A DNA stretch of 64,000 nt from Gordonia namibiensis NBRC 108229 (GCF_000298235.1 NZ_BAHE01000010.1:124001-188000); one strand, 5' to 3'. Numbered from the stretch's first letter, positions 35,472-45,502 are shown. Made by a program: numbers and translations. Notes: a model not told the origin generated them from the letters alone.

Positions 35472-36691
35472 GGCGTGAGCTCCGGCGGTTCGCCGGTGGC
35501 GCTGCGTGCGTTGAGGACGACGCCCGCGAGGGTGCGGACACCGATCGCCAGTGCGCGTTCGTCGAGGTCGAAGTTCGGCGAGTGCAGGTCGACCTGCGGG
35601 CCGAAACCGTCCCACACACCGAGGCGCGCCATGGCGCCCGGAACCTGTTCGAGGTACCAGGAGAAGTCCTCGCCGCCGGGTGACTGCGGTGTGGCGGCGA
35701 CGGCGTCGGGTCCGATCGCGGCGACCGCGCGTTCGAGCATCCCCACGGCGACCTCGTCGTTGACCACCGGCGGCACACCCCGGAAGTAGGAGAGGTCGTA
35801 GCGCACGCCGAGCGGCGCGAGGAGCTCACCGACGACGCTGCGGACCAGCGGCTCCAGGGTCGCCCAGGTGCCGTGGTCGCCGGTGCGCACCGTGCCGCGC
35901 ATCCGGCCTTCCTGCGGAATCGCGTTGGCGGCGCTGCCGGCATTGGCCGCACCCCACACCATGACCGTTCCCGACCGCGGGTCGACGCGCCGCGAGAGCA
36001 CCCCGGGCAGTCCGGTGATAACGGTGCCCATCGCGTAGATCAGGTCGCCGGTCAGGTGCGGTCGGGACGTGTGCCCGCCTGCGGAGTGGAGCTGCAGGTC
36101 GATGTGGTCGGCTGCCGAGGTCAACGGACCCGAACGCAGGCCGACGGTGCCGACGGGTAGACGCGGATCGCAGTGTAGGGCGAAGATGCGCCCGAGTCCG
36201 CTGGTCACGCCGGCCTCGATGGCGTCGAGCGCACCGCCGGGCATGACCTCCTCGGCCGCCTGGAAGATCAGTCGGACCCCCACCGGGAGCGGTCCCGCCG
36301 AGGCCAGGAGCTTGGCCACGCCGATCAGGATCGCCGTGTGGGCGTCGTGTCCGCAGGAGTGCGACGCCCCCTCGACCGTCGAGGTGAACGGGAGGCCGGT
36401 GTGTTCGGTGACCGGCAACGCGTCCATGTCGGCGCGCAGACCGATCCGCGGTTCGCCGGCCGGCCCGAGGTCGCAGACCACGCCGGTGCCCAGCGGGAGC
36501 CGACGCGGGTCGAGGCCCGCGGCCGACAGTTCGGCCATCACCAGTTCGGTGGTGCGCACCTCCTGCCGGGACAGTTCGGGATGGGCGTGGATGTCACGGC
36601 GCCAGGCGACGAGATCAGGGGCGTGATCGGCGAGCCACGCATCGATGATCCTCGACGCGTCCGGCTGACTCTCGGCCATCACGCCGGTCAC
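35456..36691 (-). CDS. M20-family amidohydrolase (AmiA/AmiB-like)
   Basis: 411 residues of the M20 aminoacylase/amidohydrolase group. Metal-site motifs: WRRDIHAHPELSRQE, GLRADMDALPV, SHSCGHDAHTAIL, FQAAEEVMPGGA and the C-terminal GGEDFSWYLEQVPGA. It hydrolyses N-acyl amino acids or related amides; the substrate is not known. The GTG start overlaps the stop of the upstream enoyl-CoA hydratase gene (GTGA). Place corresponds to amiA1/amiB1 in M. tuberculosis, of which only one copy is present here. Confidence 0.9.
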   Translation of the reverse strand: MTGVMAESQPDASRIIDAWLADHAPDLVAWRRDIHAHPELSRQEVRTTELVMAELSAAGLDPRRLPLGTGVVCDLGPAGEPRIGLRADMDALPVTEHTGLPFTSTVEGASHSCGHDAHTAILIGVAKLLASAGPLPVGVRLIFQAAEEVMPGGALDAIEAGVTSGLGRIFALHCDPRLPVGTVGLRSGPLTSAADHIDLQLHSAGGHTSRPHLTGDLIYAMGTVITGLPGVLSRRVDPRSGTVMVWGAANAGSAANAIPQEGRMRGTVRTGDHGTWATLEPLVRSVVGELLAPLGVRYDLSYFRGVPPVVNDEVAVGMLERAVAAIGPDAVAATPQSPGGEDFSWYLEQVPGAMARLGVWDGFGPQVDLHSPNFDLDERALAIGVRTLAGVVLNARSATGEPPELTPPFAP

Positions 36692-37389
36692 GACAGGACC
36701 CCGGCGGGCGTCGGAACGGCGAGGTCGGCGAGCAGCGGGCCGCGGAGTCCCCGCTTGATCAACGCGAGGTTGGGTCCAACCGTCGCCGCACCGGCGGTGG
36801 CGATCTCGGCGGCGCGGGCGGTCAGCTGATCCGCCTCCACCGCCTCGTCGACGATGCCGGCGGACACCGCGTCGGCGGCGCCGTATCGCCGGCTGGTGTA
36901 CATCGCCTCGGTCGCGGTCCGGTCGGTGAGTCGTGTGCGCAGGAGCGTCGACATCCCGCGGGTGAACGGCATGTTCAGGGCCGCTTCCGGCAACGACCAG
37001 AAGCCGCGCTCGGTGCGCATGACCAGGTGGTCGGCGCAGAGGGCGAGCATGGCGCCCGCGCCGAAGGCGTGGCCGTTGACCGCCGCGACCGTCGGCACCG
37101 GGAGGGTGAGGATCGTGGCGTACAGCGCGTGCACACGGTCGAGGTATGCGGGCAGCTGATCCGGCGCGGCGAAGATGTGGTCGGTGTCGAGCCCGTTGGT
37201 GAAGAACTTGCCGGTCGCGGTCAGCACCAGCGGACGCTTCGGGTCGGCGCTCACCTCAGCGAGCAGCCGTTCCACCTCGTCGAGCCATTCCAGACGGAAG
37301 CGGTTCTCGGGGTTCGACTCGTCGAGCTCGGCGCCCTTGGCCCCGAGATGGAGTTCGACGACCTCCCCGACCTCGTTGAGATATGGCAT
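36688..37389 (-). CDS. Enoyl-CoA hydratase/isomerase family protein
   Basis: 233 residues, shorter than the usual 255-260. The crotonase oxyanion-hole motifs are VLTATGKFFTNGLDTD and AVNGHAFGAGAMLALCADHLVM; the catalytic glutamate region reads ERGFWSLPEAALNMPFTRG, with one Glu (SLPEAAL) present. Residues beyond 215 are cut short compared with hydratases, so an isomerase-type role is possible. ATG 37389. It is coupled to the downstream M20 gene. Confidence 0.87.
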   Translation of the reverse strand: MPYLNEVGEVVELHLGAKGAELDESNPENRFRLEWLDEVERLLAEVSADPKRPLVLTATGKFFTNGLDTDHIFAAPDQLPAYLDRVHALYATILTLPVPTVAAVNGHAFGAGAMLALCADHLVMRTERGFWSLPEAALNMPFTRGMSTLLRTRLTDRTATEAMYTSRRYGAADAVSAGIVDEAVEADQLTARAAEIATAGAATVGPNLALIKRGLRGPLLADLAVPTPAGVLS

Positions 37390-37490
37390 GAACAGACCTT
37401 ATCGCTCCGCGGCGCGTCCTCTCCCGGCGCGGCGCTCGCACGCCGCCGCAGGGCCGCACCGGCGTCGGGGCCACCGTTTAGGGTTGGCGC

Positions 37491-38294
37491 ATGGATCCCA
37501 CTGCCGACGCCGACGCCGCGGCCCTCGTCGCTGCCGCCACCATCGCCGCCGAGACCGACGCCGCCGCACACGATGTGGCCGTGATCCTCGGTTCCGGATG
37601 GGCCCCGGCCGCCGACGCGTTCGGTGCACCGATCCGTTCGCTGCCGATGTCGTCGATCCCGGGCTTCACCCCACCCAAGGCCGCCGGCCACGGCGGCGTG
37701 ATCCATTCCGTTCGGGTCGGAGACCGTCGAGCCCTGTTGATGCTGGGCCGGATTCATGCCTACGAGGGCCACGATCTCGCACGGGTCGTGCATCCGGTGC
37801 GGACTGCGGCGGCGGCCGGCGTCCACACCGTCGTGCTCACCAACGCGGCCGGCGGTCTACGCGAGGACATGTCGGTGGGTCAGCCGATCCTGATCTCCGA
37901 CCACCTCAACCTGACCGCGCGTTCCCCGTTGGTCGGCGCACAGTTCGTCGATCTCGTCGACGCCTACTCCCCCCGCCTGCGCGGGATCGCCCGGCGCGTC
38001 GACTCCTCCCTCACCGAGGGTGTCTACGCCGGCCTGCCGGGACCCCATTACGAGACCCCCGCCGAGATCCGGATGCTGCGCACGCTGGGCGCCGACCTGG
38101 TCGGCATGTCGACGGTGCACGAGACCATCGCCGCACGCGCCGCAGGGTTGGAGGTCCTCGGGGTCTCGCTGGTGACCAACCTGGCCGCCGGGATGACCGG
38201 CGAACACCTCAGTCACGCCGAGGTGCTCGAGGTCGGGCGTGCATCGGCGACGCGTATGGGCGAACTGCTCGCCCAGATCATCGGCGAACTGTAG
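37491..38294 (+). CDS. Purine nucleoside phosphorylase (trimeric type)
   Basis: 267 residues. Phosphorolysis of inosine and guanosine to base and ribose 1-phosphate. [14 protein letters not shown] (phosphate loop), [45 protein letters not shown] and [17 protein letters not shown] are the family motifs; [16 protein letters not shown] carries the base-binding Asn. ATG 37491. Corresponds to Rv3307 (deoD) in M. tuberculosis. The pmmB gene that follows it there is absent. Confidence 0.95.
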   Translation: MDPTADADAAALVAAATIAAETDAAAHDVAVILGSGWAPAADAFGAPIRSLPMSSIPGFTPPKAAGHGGVIHSVRVGDRRALLMLGRIHAYEGHDLARVVHPVRTAAAAGVHTVVLTNAAGGLREDMSVGQPILISDHLNLTARSPLVGAQFVDLVDAYSPRLRGIARRVDSSLTEGVYAGLPGPHYETPAEIRMLRTLGADLVGMSTVHETIAARAAGLEVLGVSLVTNLAAGMTGEHLSHAEVLEVGRASATRMGELLAQIIGEL

Positions 38295-38352
38295 AACCGA
38301 TCCCGGCGGCGAATTCTCCCCCGACGCGTCCCGAAAGAACCCGAGGAGCACC

Positions 38353-39021
38353 ATGACCTACCCACCCGACGGCTCCGGCGGTTATCCGCCCGGCGGGTAC
38401 CCGGGCGCCTACGGGCCCGGTGGCTATCCGCAGAGTCCGCCGCCACCGCCACGCTCCCCGTGGACGTCGCCCGCGGTTCTGGTGGCCATCGGCGCCGGCG
38501 TCCTGCTGGTGGTCGCGGGCGTGCTGGCCGCGTTCCTGCTGATCCCCGCCGACGAGGAGTCCACCGACACGGTTGCCGCCGGCTCCACCACCTCGGAGCC
38601 GCCCACGATCACGAGTACGGTCACGCAGTCCCCGCCGCCGACCCCGACCACCATCACGACGACGACGCCGTCGCCGCCGCCGAACCGTCCGGCCCCCACC
38701 GTGGCGGGCGCGGACTGGCAGGGGTTCGTCACCGGACCGCGCTGCAACGCCGCCGACGACCCGGCGGTCGCGATCGGTCAGACCTCGCGGTCGCGCGTGG
38801 TCATCTGCCAGGTCGGCAATCAGACGGGCCGTTGGTACTACAAGGGACAGGCTCCCGAGGGCGGCATCGAGTTGCAGTTCCCGACCCGCGTCGGCAACAC
38901 CTTCGAGGCGAGCAACGGAGCCGTCCGCTACCTGGTGTCCCCGTCGAGTCTCACCATCGTGGAGGGCGGTTCGGTACTGGCGAACGAGCCGATGCTCGCC
39001 TACTGGTCGTCACCGGGCTGA
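38353..39021 (+). CDS. Membrane-anchored Pro-rich protein with C-terminal extracellular domain
   Basis: 222 residues. The cytoplasmic N-terminus is a Gly/Tyr/Pro repeat region (GGYPPGGYPGAYGPGGYPQS), then one membrane helix (AVLVAIGAGVLLVVAGVLAAFLLI), a Thr/Pro-rich linker (residues about 70-115) and a globular domain with two cysteines (GPRCNAAD; VVICQVGNQTGRWYYKG) that may form a disulfide. The architecture resembles mycobacterial cell-envelope proteins of unknown function. ATG 38353 has a GAGGA site. Confidence 0.75.
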   Translation: MTYPPDGSGGYPPGGYPGAYGPGGYPQSPPPPPRSPWTSPAVLVAIGAGVLLVVAGVLAAFLLIPADEESTDTVAAGSTTSEPPTITSTVTQSPPPTPTTITTTTPSPPPNRPAPTVAGADWQGFVTGPRCNAADDPAVAIGQTSRSRVVICQVGNQTGRWYYKGQAPEGGIELQFPTRVGNTFEASNGAVRYLVSPSSLTIVEGGSVLANEPMLAYWSSPG

Positions 39022-39035
39022 ACGCAGCAACCAAA

Positions 39036-39064
39036 CGGCCCGGGGTCTCCCTCAGCGCGGGCCG
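39036..39064. terminator. Possible hairpin between convergent genes
   Basis: Arms CGGCCCG (39036-39042) and CGGGCCG (39058-39064) with a 15-base loop lie between the stops of the Pro-rich membrane protein and upp. There is no T-run. This is a weak terminator candidate. Confidence 0.3.
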
Positions 39065-39675
39065 AACTGACGGTCGCCGGCGTCGCCGAGTCCCGGGACG
39101 ATGTAGTTGGCGTCATCGAGGCCCTCGTCGATCGCGGCCACGACCAGACGGCACGGATGGCCCGCCTTCTCGAGCAACTCGACTCCCTGAGGTGCCGCGA
39201 CGACACAGACCGCGGTGATGTCGGTGGCGTTGCGCGCGACCAGCAGCTCGATCGTGTGCAGCATCGACCCGCCGGTCGCGAGCATCGGGTCGAGGACGAA
39301 GACGGGCAGCCCGGAGAGATCCTCGGGCAGGGACTCGAGATACGGCACCGGCTGGGCGGTTTCCTCGTCGCGGGCGATACCCACGAAACCCACCCGGGCC
39401 TCCGGCACCATCGCATGCGCCTGCTCGACCATCCCGAGGCCGGCACGCAGGACCGGGACCAGCAGCGGCGGCTTCGCCAGCCGTGATCCGGTGTGCGGGA
39501 CGAGCGGCGTGCTGATCTGCACGTCCGCTCTGGGCGCACCGGCGAGCGCCTCGTAGATCAGCATCTGGGTGAGATCCGAGAGTGCCGCACGGAATCCGGC
39601 GTTGTCGGTGGTCTCGTCCCGCATCGTCGTCAGACGAGCGGCGGCGAGAGGATGGTCGACGATCAGGCGTTCCAT
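39052..39675 (-). CDS. upp: Uracil phosphoribosyltransferase
   Basis: 207 residues, normal length. Pyrimidine salvage: uracil and PRPP to UMP. Motifs [42 protein letters not shown] (PRPP loop) and [22 protein letters not shown] (uracil-binding C-terminus) are all intact. ATG 39675 begins [15 protein letters not shown], as in homologues. Confidence 0.96.
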   Translation of the reverse strand: MERLIVDHPLAAARLTTMRDETTDNAGFRAALSDLTQMLIYEALAGAPRADVQISTPLVPHTGSRLAKPPLLVPVLRAGLGMVEQAHAMVPEARVGFVGIARDEETAQPVPYLESLPEDLSGLPVFVLDPMLATGGSMLHTIELLVARNATDITAVCVVAAPQGVELLEKAGHPCRLVVAAIDEGLDDANYIVPGLGDAGDRQFGPR

Positions 39676-39794
39676 GGCGACCACACTATTTCCTGAACCC
39701 CACCCGCGTGTGCATCGAGGTACCGCGCATCGCCGGCGGCGGGGTTCGTCCGCACTCGATGGAACCGAACCGGCGTCCACCGCGTCGAAAACCC

Positions 39795-40154
39795 ATGAGC
39801 CCGCGATCCACCGCCCCAACCGCCGACCTCTCCCGTCCCGGGTCCGCCCGGACCTCCGAACTGATGACGGAATCTGCAGCGCTGCAGGAGTTCTCGTCGA
39901 CGCACCGCACCGGGAGCGTGCTGGTCGGCGATCAGGCCCGCAGCGACGAGGCAGTTCTGGTCGATCTCGCGATCACGTTCGGGGTCATCGGCGCAGAGTT
40001 TCTCGCCGCGGTGGTCGAGTTCCTCCTGATTCACCGGAGCAACCTCGAGACGACGGCGTCGCGGCAGGAAGACATCGCCTCGGCCACCCGCCGCGCGGAC
40101 GACACCTACCTCGCCTGCGACTGCGCGGCCGCGGACCGGGGGTTCACCCTCTGA
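39795..40154 (+). CDS. Putative type VII secretion target protein (DUF2580-like)
   Basis: About 119 residues; the start is uncertain (ATG 39795 chosen; 39759 and 39864 are also in frame). The core [30 protein letters not shown] and a helix ending DDTYLACD resembles the actinobacterial type VII secretion target family of small helical proteins. No signal peptide. Its TGA overlaps the ATG of the NlpC/P60 gene, so they form a coupled pair. It may be a co-secreted partner of that hydrolase. Confidence 0.65.
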   Translation: MSPRSTAPTADLSRPGSARTSELMTESAALQEFSSTHRTGSVLVGDQARSDEAVLVDLAITFGVIGAEFLAAVVEFLLIHRSNLETTASRQEDIASATRRADDTYLACDCAAADRGFTL

Positions 40155-41116
40155 TGCTCGACGTCGACATGTTCGTCGGACCCCTGCGCCAACTCGTTGC
40201 GGCACTGGGCACCGGCATCCTCGCCCCGGGTAACCCGGCGGAGACCGTCCGTGCCGCCGCGGGTGCGGTCGACGCCGCACGCCGTGGATCGTCTGCCGCC
40301 ACCGAAGCGGTGCGCACACACTGGGAGGGTTCCGGCGCGGCAGCGGCCGTCGACGCCGCGGGGAGACTTCAGCAGAGCATGGGCACGCTGGCCGACGACG
40401 CCGATGCGTTCGCCCGCCTCGTCGAGAGCGCCGGCGGGAAGGTGCAGACGGCGTCGACCCAACTCCTCGGCCTGGTGGACTCTCTCGAACGTCGGGCCCG
40501 CGCGTTCGGGAGCGAGTTGTTCAGCCCGGCCGGCCTGCTGACGATGCTGCCGGTGGCGGCCGAGCATCTCGGCCGCGGTCTCGAGATCGTCGCTCGCACA
40601 CGCGCCGACCTCCGCGCCGACACCGACGCGATGGCGGCCCTCGGGCGGCGGATCGCACCCGCGCCGGTCACGATCACCGGCGGCTCGGCGACCGGCGAGC
40701 ACCCTTCGGGGTCGCCGGCCCCCGGGGGCGTGCCGATCACACTTCCCGACGGTTCGGTGGCCCACGCGCCGAACGAGCGGGCGGCGACGGCGGTGCAAGC
40801 CGCACTGAGCCAGCGGGGTGTTCCTTATCTCTGGGGCGGGACGACGCCCGCCGGTTTCGATTGCAGTGGTTTCACCAGATGGGCCTACCGGCAGGCCGGT
40901 CTCGAACTCCCCCGCCTGGCCCAGGATCAGGACACCGCCGGAATCCGCGTGTCACGAGCCCAATTACAGCCCGGCGATCTCGCCGTGTGGTCCGGGCACG
41001 TGGCCATGTACATCGGCAACGATCAGATGATCGAGGCCGGCGACCCGGTCGGCGTCTCCCCGGTTCGGACGACCAATCTCGACCAGACCTTCGAAGGATT
41101 CTTCCGCCCCCGATGA
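40154..41116 (+). CDS. NlpC/P60 peptidoglycan hydrolase with N-terminal WXG/PPE-like helical domain
   Basis: 320 residues. Residues 1-165 are alpha-helical with a central WEG turn (TEAVRTHWEGSGAAAA), as in WXG100/PPE-type type VII substrates. Residues about 205-320 are a C40 peptidase: GVPYLWGGTTPAGFDCSGF with nucleophile Cys237, GHVAMYIG with His282, and a third polar residue near Glu294. Expected to cut stem peptides of peptidoglycan. It has no Sec signal, so export through a type VII system with the preceding small protein is likely. Start ATG 40154 is coupled to that gene. Confidence 0.82.
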   Translation: MLDVDMFVGPLRQLVAALGTGILAPGNPAETVRAAAGAVDAARRGSSAATEAVRTHWEGSGAAAAVDAAGRLQQSMGTLADDADAFARLVESAGGKVQTASTQLLGLVDSLERRARAFGSELFSPAGLLTMLPVAAEHLGRGLEIVARTRADLRADTDAMAALGRRIAPAPVTITGGSATGEHPSGSPAPGGVPITLPDGSVAHAPNERAATAVQAALSQRGVPYLWGGTTPAGFDCSGFTRWAYRQAGLELPRLAQDQDTAGIRVSRAQLQPGDLAVWSGHVAMYIGNDQMIEAGDPVGVSPVRTTNLDQTFEGFFRPR

Positions 41117-41194
41117 CAACGTGGCGCGAAGAGCGTTCGGCCTCTGTGGGGGCACTACTGGATCCACGGCGATCAATCGCTAGGCTGTGTCCCC

Positions 41195-42463
41195 ATGGCC
41201 GGAGACATCGTCCCGATTGAGCTCGGACTCACCGACGGAAACAGCTTCACCCTGTGGGCACCCCGCTGGCGAGAGGGTGACGACGAGTGGGAGGCGTTCC
41301 TCGGTCTCGACGAGGATCTCTACGTCCTGCCCGGTGTCGCCGAGCTGGCGGCCTTCATCCGCACCAACGACGACAACGACCTCGTCGAGCACCCGGCGTG
41401 GCCGACCATCGTCGGCGTGCAGGCCGAGGAGCTGATCCCCGACGAGCGCCACACCTACGACCTGGTGGGCGTGCCCGAGCTCGCCGCCGAGGATCCGACC
41501 CCCGAGGTCATCGCCGAACTCGAGGACGCGCTCGAGATCGTGCGCATCCTGGGCGAGGTCTGCGAACTGACCGCGATCACGAAGTTCTTCAACGGCAACC
41601 CGATCCTGGGTGCGGTCACCACCGGCACCCGCAACTTCGAGGGCCGCGAGGGCCTCGACCTCTGGGTCCGCATCGGCCGTCTCATCGCCAAGCACTGGGA
41701 CGATGTCCTCGACGCGATCGACGAGGTCATCACCACGCCGAAGGTCGACGCGAAGGCCGTCGAGACCGCCGAGGCCGAACTCGAGGCCGCCGCGTCTGCC
41801 GAAGACGAGGACGAGCCGGACGACGACGACATCGAGATCGTCGAGACCGCGGACGACGCCACCGATGACGCCGACGACGAAGATGACGATGAGGACGACG
41901 ATTACGACGACGACGATTTCTGGGCGTCGGTCGGCATCGACCCGATCAAGATCGTCACGAGCGGCAACGAGTACCTGACACTGCGCTGCTACCTCGGCGA
42001 CGACCCGGTCTTCCTCGGCACCAAGGGCAAGATCTTCGTGTTCACGTCGGCGCGCTCGCTCTCGCGTTTCCTCGCCGACGACAACACCCACGATCTCGCC
42101 GAGCTGTCGACGTTCGAGGACGTCCGCACCGAGGCCACCAACGGCTCACTCGAGTTCGACGTGATCGACGACAACGTCTACGTGCTGCCCGGCCTCGCCG
42201 AGGACATCGCCGACGGCCCGCGCCGCATGGACCGCGACCAGCTCGACCTCGCCGTCGAACTGTTCACCGACGCAGCCGACTACGCCGGCGACGACACCGT
42301 CAACGAGGCCCTCGGTACGTCGACTCCCCTCGGCTGGTTCGTCGACTACACCGTCAACCCCGACCCGAAGCGGATGGCCCCGAGCGGACCGTTCGACAAC
42401 GAGGCCGAGGCCTGGCGGGCGCTCGAGCACGACTTCGAGACCCGGCTCGTCCGGAAGGGCTAG
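41195..42463 (+). CDS. Acidic protein with duplicated domain, Rv3311-like
   Basis: 422 residues. Two similar segments, about residues 15-75 (GNSFTLWAPRW, DEDLYVLPGVAELAAFI) and 250-300 (GNEYLTLRCYLG, GKIFVFTSARSLSRFL), with another YVLPGL at about 326, suggest an internal duplication. Between them is a very acidic linker (about 190-240) dominated by Asp and Glu. No signal peptide or membrane helix. It matches the conserved Mycobacteriales protein found between upp and add/deoA; function unknown. ATG 41195. Confidence 0.8.
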   Translation: MAGDIVPIELGLTDGNSFTLWAPRWREGDDEWEAFLGLDEDLYVLPGVAELAAFIRTNDDNDLVEHPAWPTIVGVQAEELIPDERHTYDLVGVPELAAEDPTPEVIAELEDALEIVRILGEVCELTAITKFFNGNPILGAVTTGTRNFEGREGLDLWVRIGRLIAKHWDDVLDAIDEVITTPKVDAKAVETAEAELEAAASAEDEDEPDDDDIEIVETADDATDDADDEDDDEDDDYDDDDFWASVGIDPIKIVTSGNEYLTLRCYLGDDPVFLGTKGKIFVFTSARSLSRFLADDNTHDLAELSTFEDVRTEATNGSLEFDVIDDNVYVLPGLAEDIADGPRRMDRDQLDLAVELFTDAADYAGDDTVNEALGTSTPLGWFVDYTVNPDPKRMAPSGPFDNEAEAWRALEHDFETRLVRKG

Positions 42464-42570
42464 CCCGTCCCCGCTCCTTGAGTGGCCCCGGCTCGTCCGA
42501 AAGGGCTGATCCTTCCCGCTCCTTGAGTAGCCCCGGAGCGTGCGGAGGGGCGTATCGAAAGGAGTTCTTT
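42442..42570. repeat. Duplicated gene end with REP-like element
   Basis: A unit of about 46 bp containing the last codons of the acidic protein gene plus GCTCCTTGAGT occurs twice (42442-42487 and 42488-42533, with one indel and several changes). It leads into the same REP-like core seen at 35410: CTCCTTGAGTAGCC near 42519 to CGTATCGAAAGGAG ending at 42564. The stop codon is in the first copy. Confidence 0.7.
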
Positions 42571-42582
42571 TCGGTATCGAGG

Positions 42583-43698
42583 TCAGCCCGACCCGAGCAG
42601 CACCGCGTAACCCGGCTTGATCACGTCGTCGATGACCGCGAGCCGTTCGTCGAAGTGGATGAACGCCGACTTCATGGCGTTGACCGTGAAGCGTTCGAAA
42701 TCGGCCCAGCCGTAACCGAACTGGTCGGCGAGCAGCCCGAACTCCTTGCTCATCGTGGTGTCGCCCATGAGCCGGTTGTCGGTGTTGACGGTGACCCGGA
42801 ACCGGAGCCGGGCCAACACGTTGAACGGGTGCTCGGCGAGCGAGGTGACCGCCCCGGTCTGCACATTCGAACTCGGGCACAGTTCGAGCGGAATCCGCTT
42901 GTCGCGCACGATGTTCGCGATGAGGCCTAGCTTCGCCCCGGTGAAGGAGTGGGCGGCGAGGTCGACGCCGTCGGGGAGTTCGATGTCGTCGAAGACCCGA
43001 ACCCCGTGGCCGAGACGGTCGGTGCCGCAGAAGCCGATGGCCTCATGGATCGACGGCAGGCCGAACGCCTCGCCCGCATGGATGGTGAACGGCGCACAGT
43101 TGGCCCGCATGTACTCGAAGGCGTCGAGATGACGGGTGGGCGGATGACCGGCCTCGGCACCCGCGATGTCGAAGCCGACGACGCCGCGATCGCGGTAGCG
43201 CACCGCCAGTTCGGCGATCTCCCGTGAGCGCGCCGCGTGCCGCATCGCGGTGACCAGACAGCGGACGATGATCGTCTTCCCGCGGTCGGCGGCGATCCGC
43301 TCGCCGTCGGCGAATCCGCGCAGCACCGCCTCCACCACCTCGTCGAGGGTGAGTCCCGCCTCGAGATGCTGTTCCGGGGCGTACCGGACCTCGGCGTAGA
43401 CGACGTTGTCGTCGGCGAGGTCCTCCACGCACTCGCGCGCCACCCGTTCGAGGGCGTCGACGGTCTGCATGACGGCGACGGTGTGGGTGAAGGTCTCGAG
43501 ATAGCGCTCGAGGGAGCCGCTGTCGGCGGCTTCGCGGAACCACCGCCCGAGTCCGGCCGCGTCGTCGACGGGCAGTCCGTCGTAGCCGACCTCGTGCGCG
43601 AGCTCCAGGACGGTCGCCGGCCTCAGCCCGCCGTCGAGGTGGTCGTGGAGGAGAACCTTGGGCGCGAGGGTGAGGTGCGCCGGATCCAGCGTCGTCAT
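42583..43698 (-). CDS. add: Adenosine deaminase
   Basis: 371 residues. Converts adenosine or deoxyadenosine to inosine forms. Zinc and substrate motifs: [53 protein letters not shown] and [18 protein letters not shown] with the metal-binding Asp. Its ATG overlaps the deoA stop, completing the cdd-deoA-add operon for deoxynucleoside salvage. Confidence 0.95.
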   Translation of the reverse strand: MTTLDPAHLTLAPKVLLHDHLDGGLRPATVLELAHEVGYDGLPVDDAAGLGRWFREAADSGSLERYLETFTHTVAVMQTVDALERVARECVEDLADDNVVYAEVRYAPEQHLEAGLTLDEVVEAVLRGFADGERIAADRGKTIIVRCLVTAMRHAARSREIAELAVRYRDRGVVGFDIAGAEAGHPPTRHLDAFEYMRANCAPFTIHAGEAFGLPSIHEAIGFCGTDRLGHGVRVFDDIELPDGVDLAAHSFTGAKLGLIANIVRDKRIPLELCPSSNVQTGAVTSLAEHPFNVLARLRFRVTVNTDNRLMGDTTMSKEFGLLADQFGYGWADFERFTVNAMKSAFIHFDERLAVIDDVIKPGYAVLLGSG

Positions 43699-45041
43699 CT
43701 TGTGAACCTAACGGAATCGATGATCAGTGGCCGGTCGCCGACGCCGCTCGTGTCGTCGGTGCCGATCTCGATCCGCACCGCACCGTCGAGACTCGAGCGC
43801 GCGCCCGCGATCCGGTTCTCATCCTGCGTGTGCAAGGTGAACAGCGGCTGGCCGGCGCGGACACGGTCGCCGGGTCTGGCGTGGATGACGACGCCTGCCT
43901 CCGCCGACACCGCTTCGCCGGGCTTGGATCGTCCTCCGCCCAGGCGCCACGCCGCATCTCCGACCGCACGCGCGTCCATGTCGGTCATGACGCCGTTCCG
44001 GTCGGCGGTGACCACGTCCTGATGCCGGGCGACCGGCAGCGGGGTGTCCGGATCTCCGCCCTGTGCGGAGATCATCGACCGCCAGGAGTCCATCGCCCGG
44101 CCGTTCGCCAGGTGTTCGGCGGGATCGGCGTCGGGCAGGCCCGCCGCGTCGAGCATCTCCCGTGCGAGCGCGAGGGTCAGCTCGACGACATCGGCCGGGC
44201 CACCGCCGGCGAGGACCTCGACCGATTCGGCGACCTCGACGGCGTTGCCGACCGCCAGGCCGAGCGGAACGCTCATGTCGGTGATCAGCGCCCGGGTGTC
44301 GACCCCGGCGTCGTGGCCGAGTTCGACCATCGTCGACGCCAGCTCGCGCGCGTCGGACTCGTCCGGCAGGAAGGCGCCCGAACCGGTCTTCACGTCGAGG
44401 ACGAGTGCGCCGGTGCCCTCGGCGATCTTCTTGCTCATGATCGAGGTGGCCAGCAGCGGGATGGATTCGACCGTCCCGGTGACGTCACGCAGCGCGTAGA
44501 GCTTGCGGTCGGCGGGGGCCAGATCCGCGCCGGCGGCACAGATGACCGCGCCGACGCGTTCGAGCTGGCCGATCATCTCCTCGGTGCTCACCTCGGCCCG
44601 CCAGCCGGGGATCGATTCCAGTTTGTCCAGGGTGCCGCCGGTGTGGCCGAGACCCCGACCGGACAGCTGCGGCACCGCCACTCCGAACGAGGCAACCAGC
44701 GGAGTGAGCGGCAACGTGATCTTGTCGCCGACGCCGCCCGTGGAGTGTTTGTCGACCGTGATCAGCCGACGGCCGTCGCGGCGCAGGCCCGTCAGGTCCA
44801 TCCGCCGTCCGCTGTCGATCATGGCGCGGGTCCACGTCGCGATCTCCCGGCGGTTCATCCCACGGAGATAGATGGCCATCAACAACGACGACATCTGTTC
44901 CGGGGCGACCTCGCCGCGGGTGTACCCGTCGACGATCCACGCGATCTGGGCGTCGCTGAGTTCGCCGCCCCCACGCTTGGTCGCGATGACCGAGACGGCG
45001 TGGATCACCTCGTCGGCGGCGGGCTCGACAGAGGCGGTCAC
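43695..45041 (-). CDS. deoA: Thymidine phosphorylase
   Basis: 448 residues. Phosphorolysis of thymidine and deoxyuridine. The family motif is [26 protein letters not shown] (phosphate), [23 protein letters not shown] and [11 protein letters not shown] are also present. GTG 45041 overlaps the cdd stop, and its own stop overlaps the add start, so the three genes are translationally coupled. Confidence 0.95.
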   Translation of the reverse strand: MTASVEPAADEVIHAVSVIATKRGGGELSDAQIAWIVDGYTRGEVAPEQMSSLLMAIYLRGMNRREIATWTRAMIDSGRRMDLTGLRRDGRRLITVDKHSTGGVGDKITLPLTPLVASFGVAVPQLSGRGLGHTGGTLDKLESIPGWRAEVSTEEMIGQLERVGAVICAAGADLAPADRKLYALRDVTGTVESIPLLATSIMSKKIAEGTGALVLDVKTGSGAFLPDESDARELASTMVELGHDAGVDTRALITDMSVPLGLAVGNAVEVAESVEVLAGGGPADVVELTLALAREMLDAAGLPDADPAEHLANGRAMDSWRSMISAQGGDPDTPLPVARHQDVVTADRNGVMTDMDARAVGDAAWRLGGGRSKPGEAVSAEAGVVIHARPGDRVRAGQPLFTLHTQDENRIAGARSSLDGAVRIEIGTDDTSGVGDRPLIIDSVRFTR

Positions 45042-45442
45042 GAGACGACCTCGGCGATGTCGTCGGGACCGAAGGCGTCGGGCAGGAGGTCGGAGAGGAC
45101 GCGTGGACCGGACGGGTGATCGACGAGGAGGTCGCGCCCGCCGTGCTCGAGGAGCACCTGCCGACACCGCCCGCACGGCATCAGAACCTTGCCGGAAGCG
45201 TCGGTGACGGTGACCGCACGCAGGGACTTCCCGCCTTGTGAGATCAATTGAGCGGTGAGTGACACCTCGGCACAGATACCCAAACCGTATGAGACATTTT
45301 CCACATTGCAACCTGCCACGACACGCCCGTCGGAGGTGATTCCCGCGGCCCCCACCGGGTAACGCGAGTACGGGGCGTAGGCATGGGACAACATCTCAGT
45401 TGCTTTGTGTCGCAGAACATCCCATTCGATTTCGGTACTCAC
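45038..45442 (-). CDS. cdd: Cytidine deaminase
   Basis: 134 residues, the tetrameric short type. Zinc motif CAEVS (Cys in place of His) and PCGRCRQVL; AYAPYSRYPVGAA and GCNVENVSYGLGICAE bind substrate. GTG 45442 is preferred because GGAGG lies five bases upstream; the in-frame extension has no support. First gene of the cdd-deoA-add operon, divergent from sdhCDAB. Confidence 0.95.
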   Translation of the reverse strand: MSTEIEWDVLRHKATEMLSHAYAPYSRYPVGAAGITSDGRVVAGCNVENVSYGLGICAEVSLTAQLISQGGKSLRAVTVTDASGKVLMPCGRCRQVLLEHGGRDLLVDHPSGPRVLSDLLPDAFGPDDIAEVVS

Positions 45443-45502
45443 GCCCACCTCCAGGCAAAGGGTGTAACCAACCGGACATGCGCTGTTCATCGGCGCAAAA
45501 GC

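Noticed and set aside
35188..35952. Repeat protein with three copies of LLKEQVKAVRA
   Set aside because: It comes from reading the 39-bp DNA repeats through the wrong frame of the M20 gene; no start, family or context supports it.
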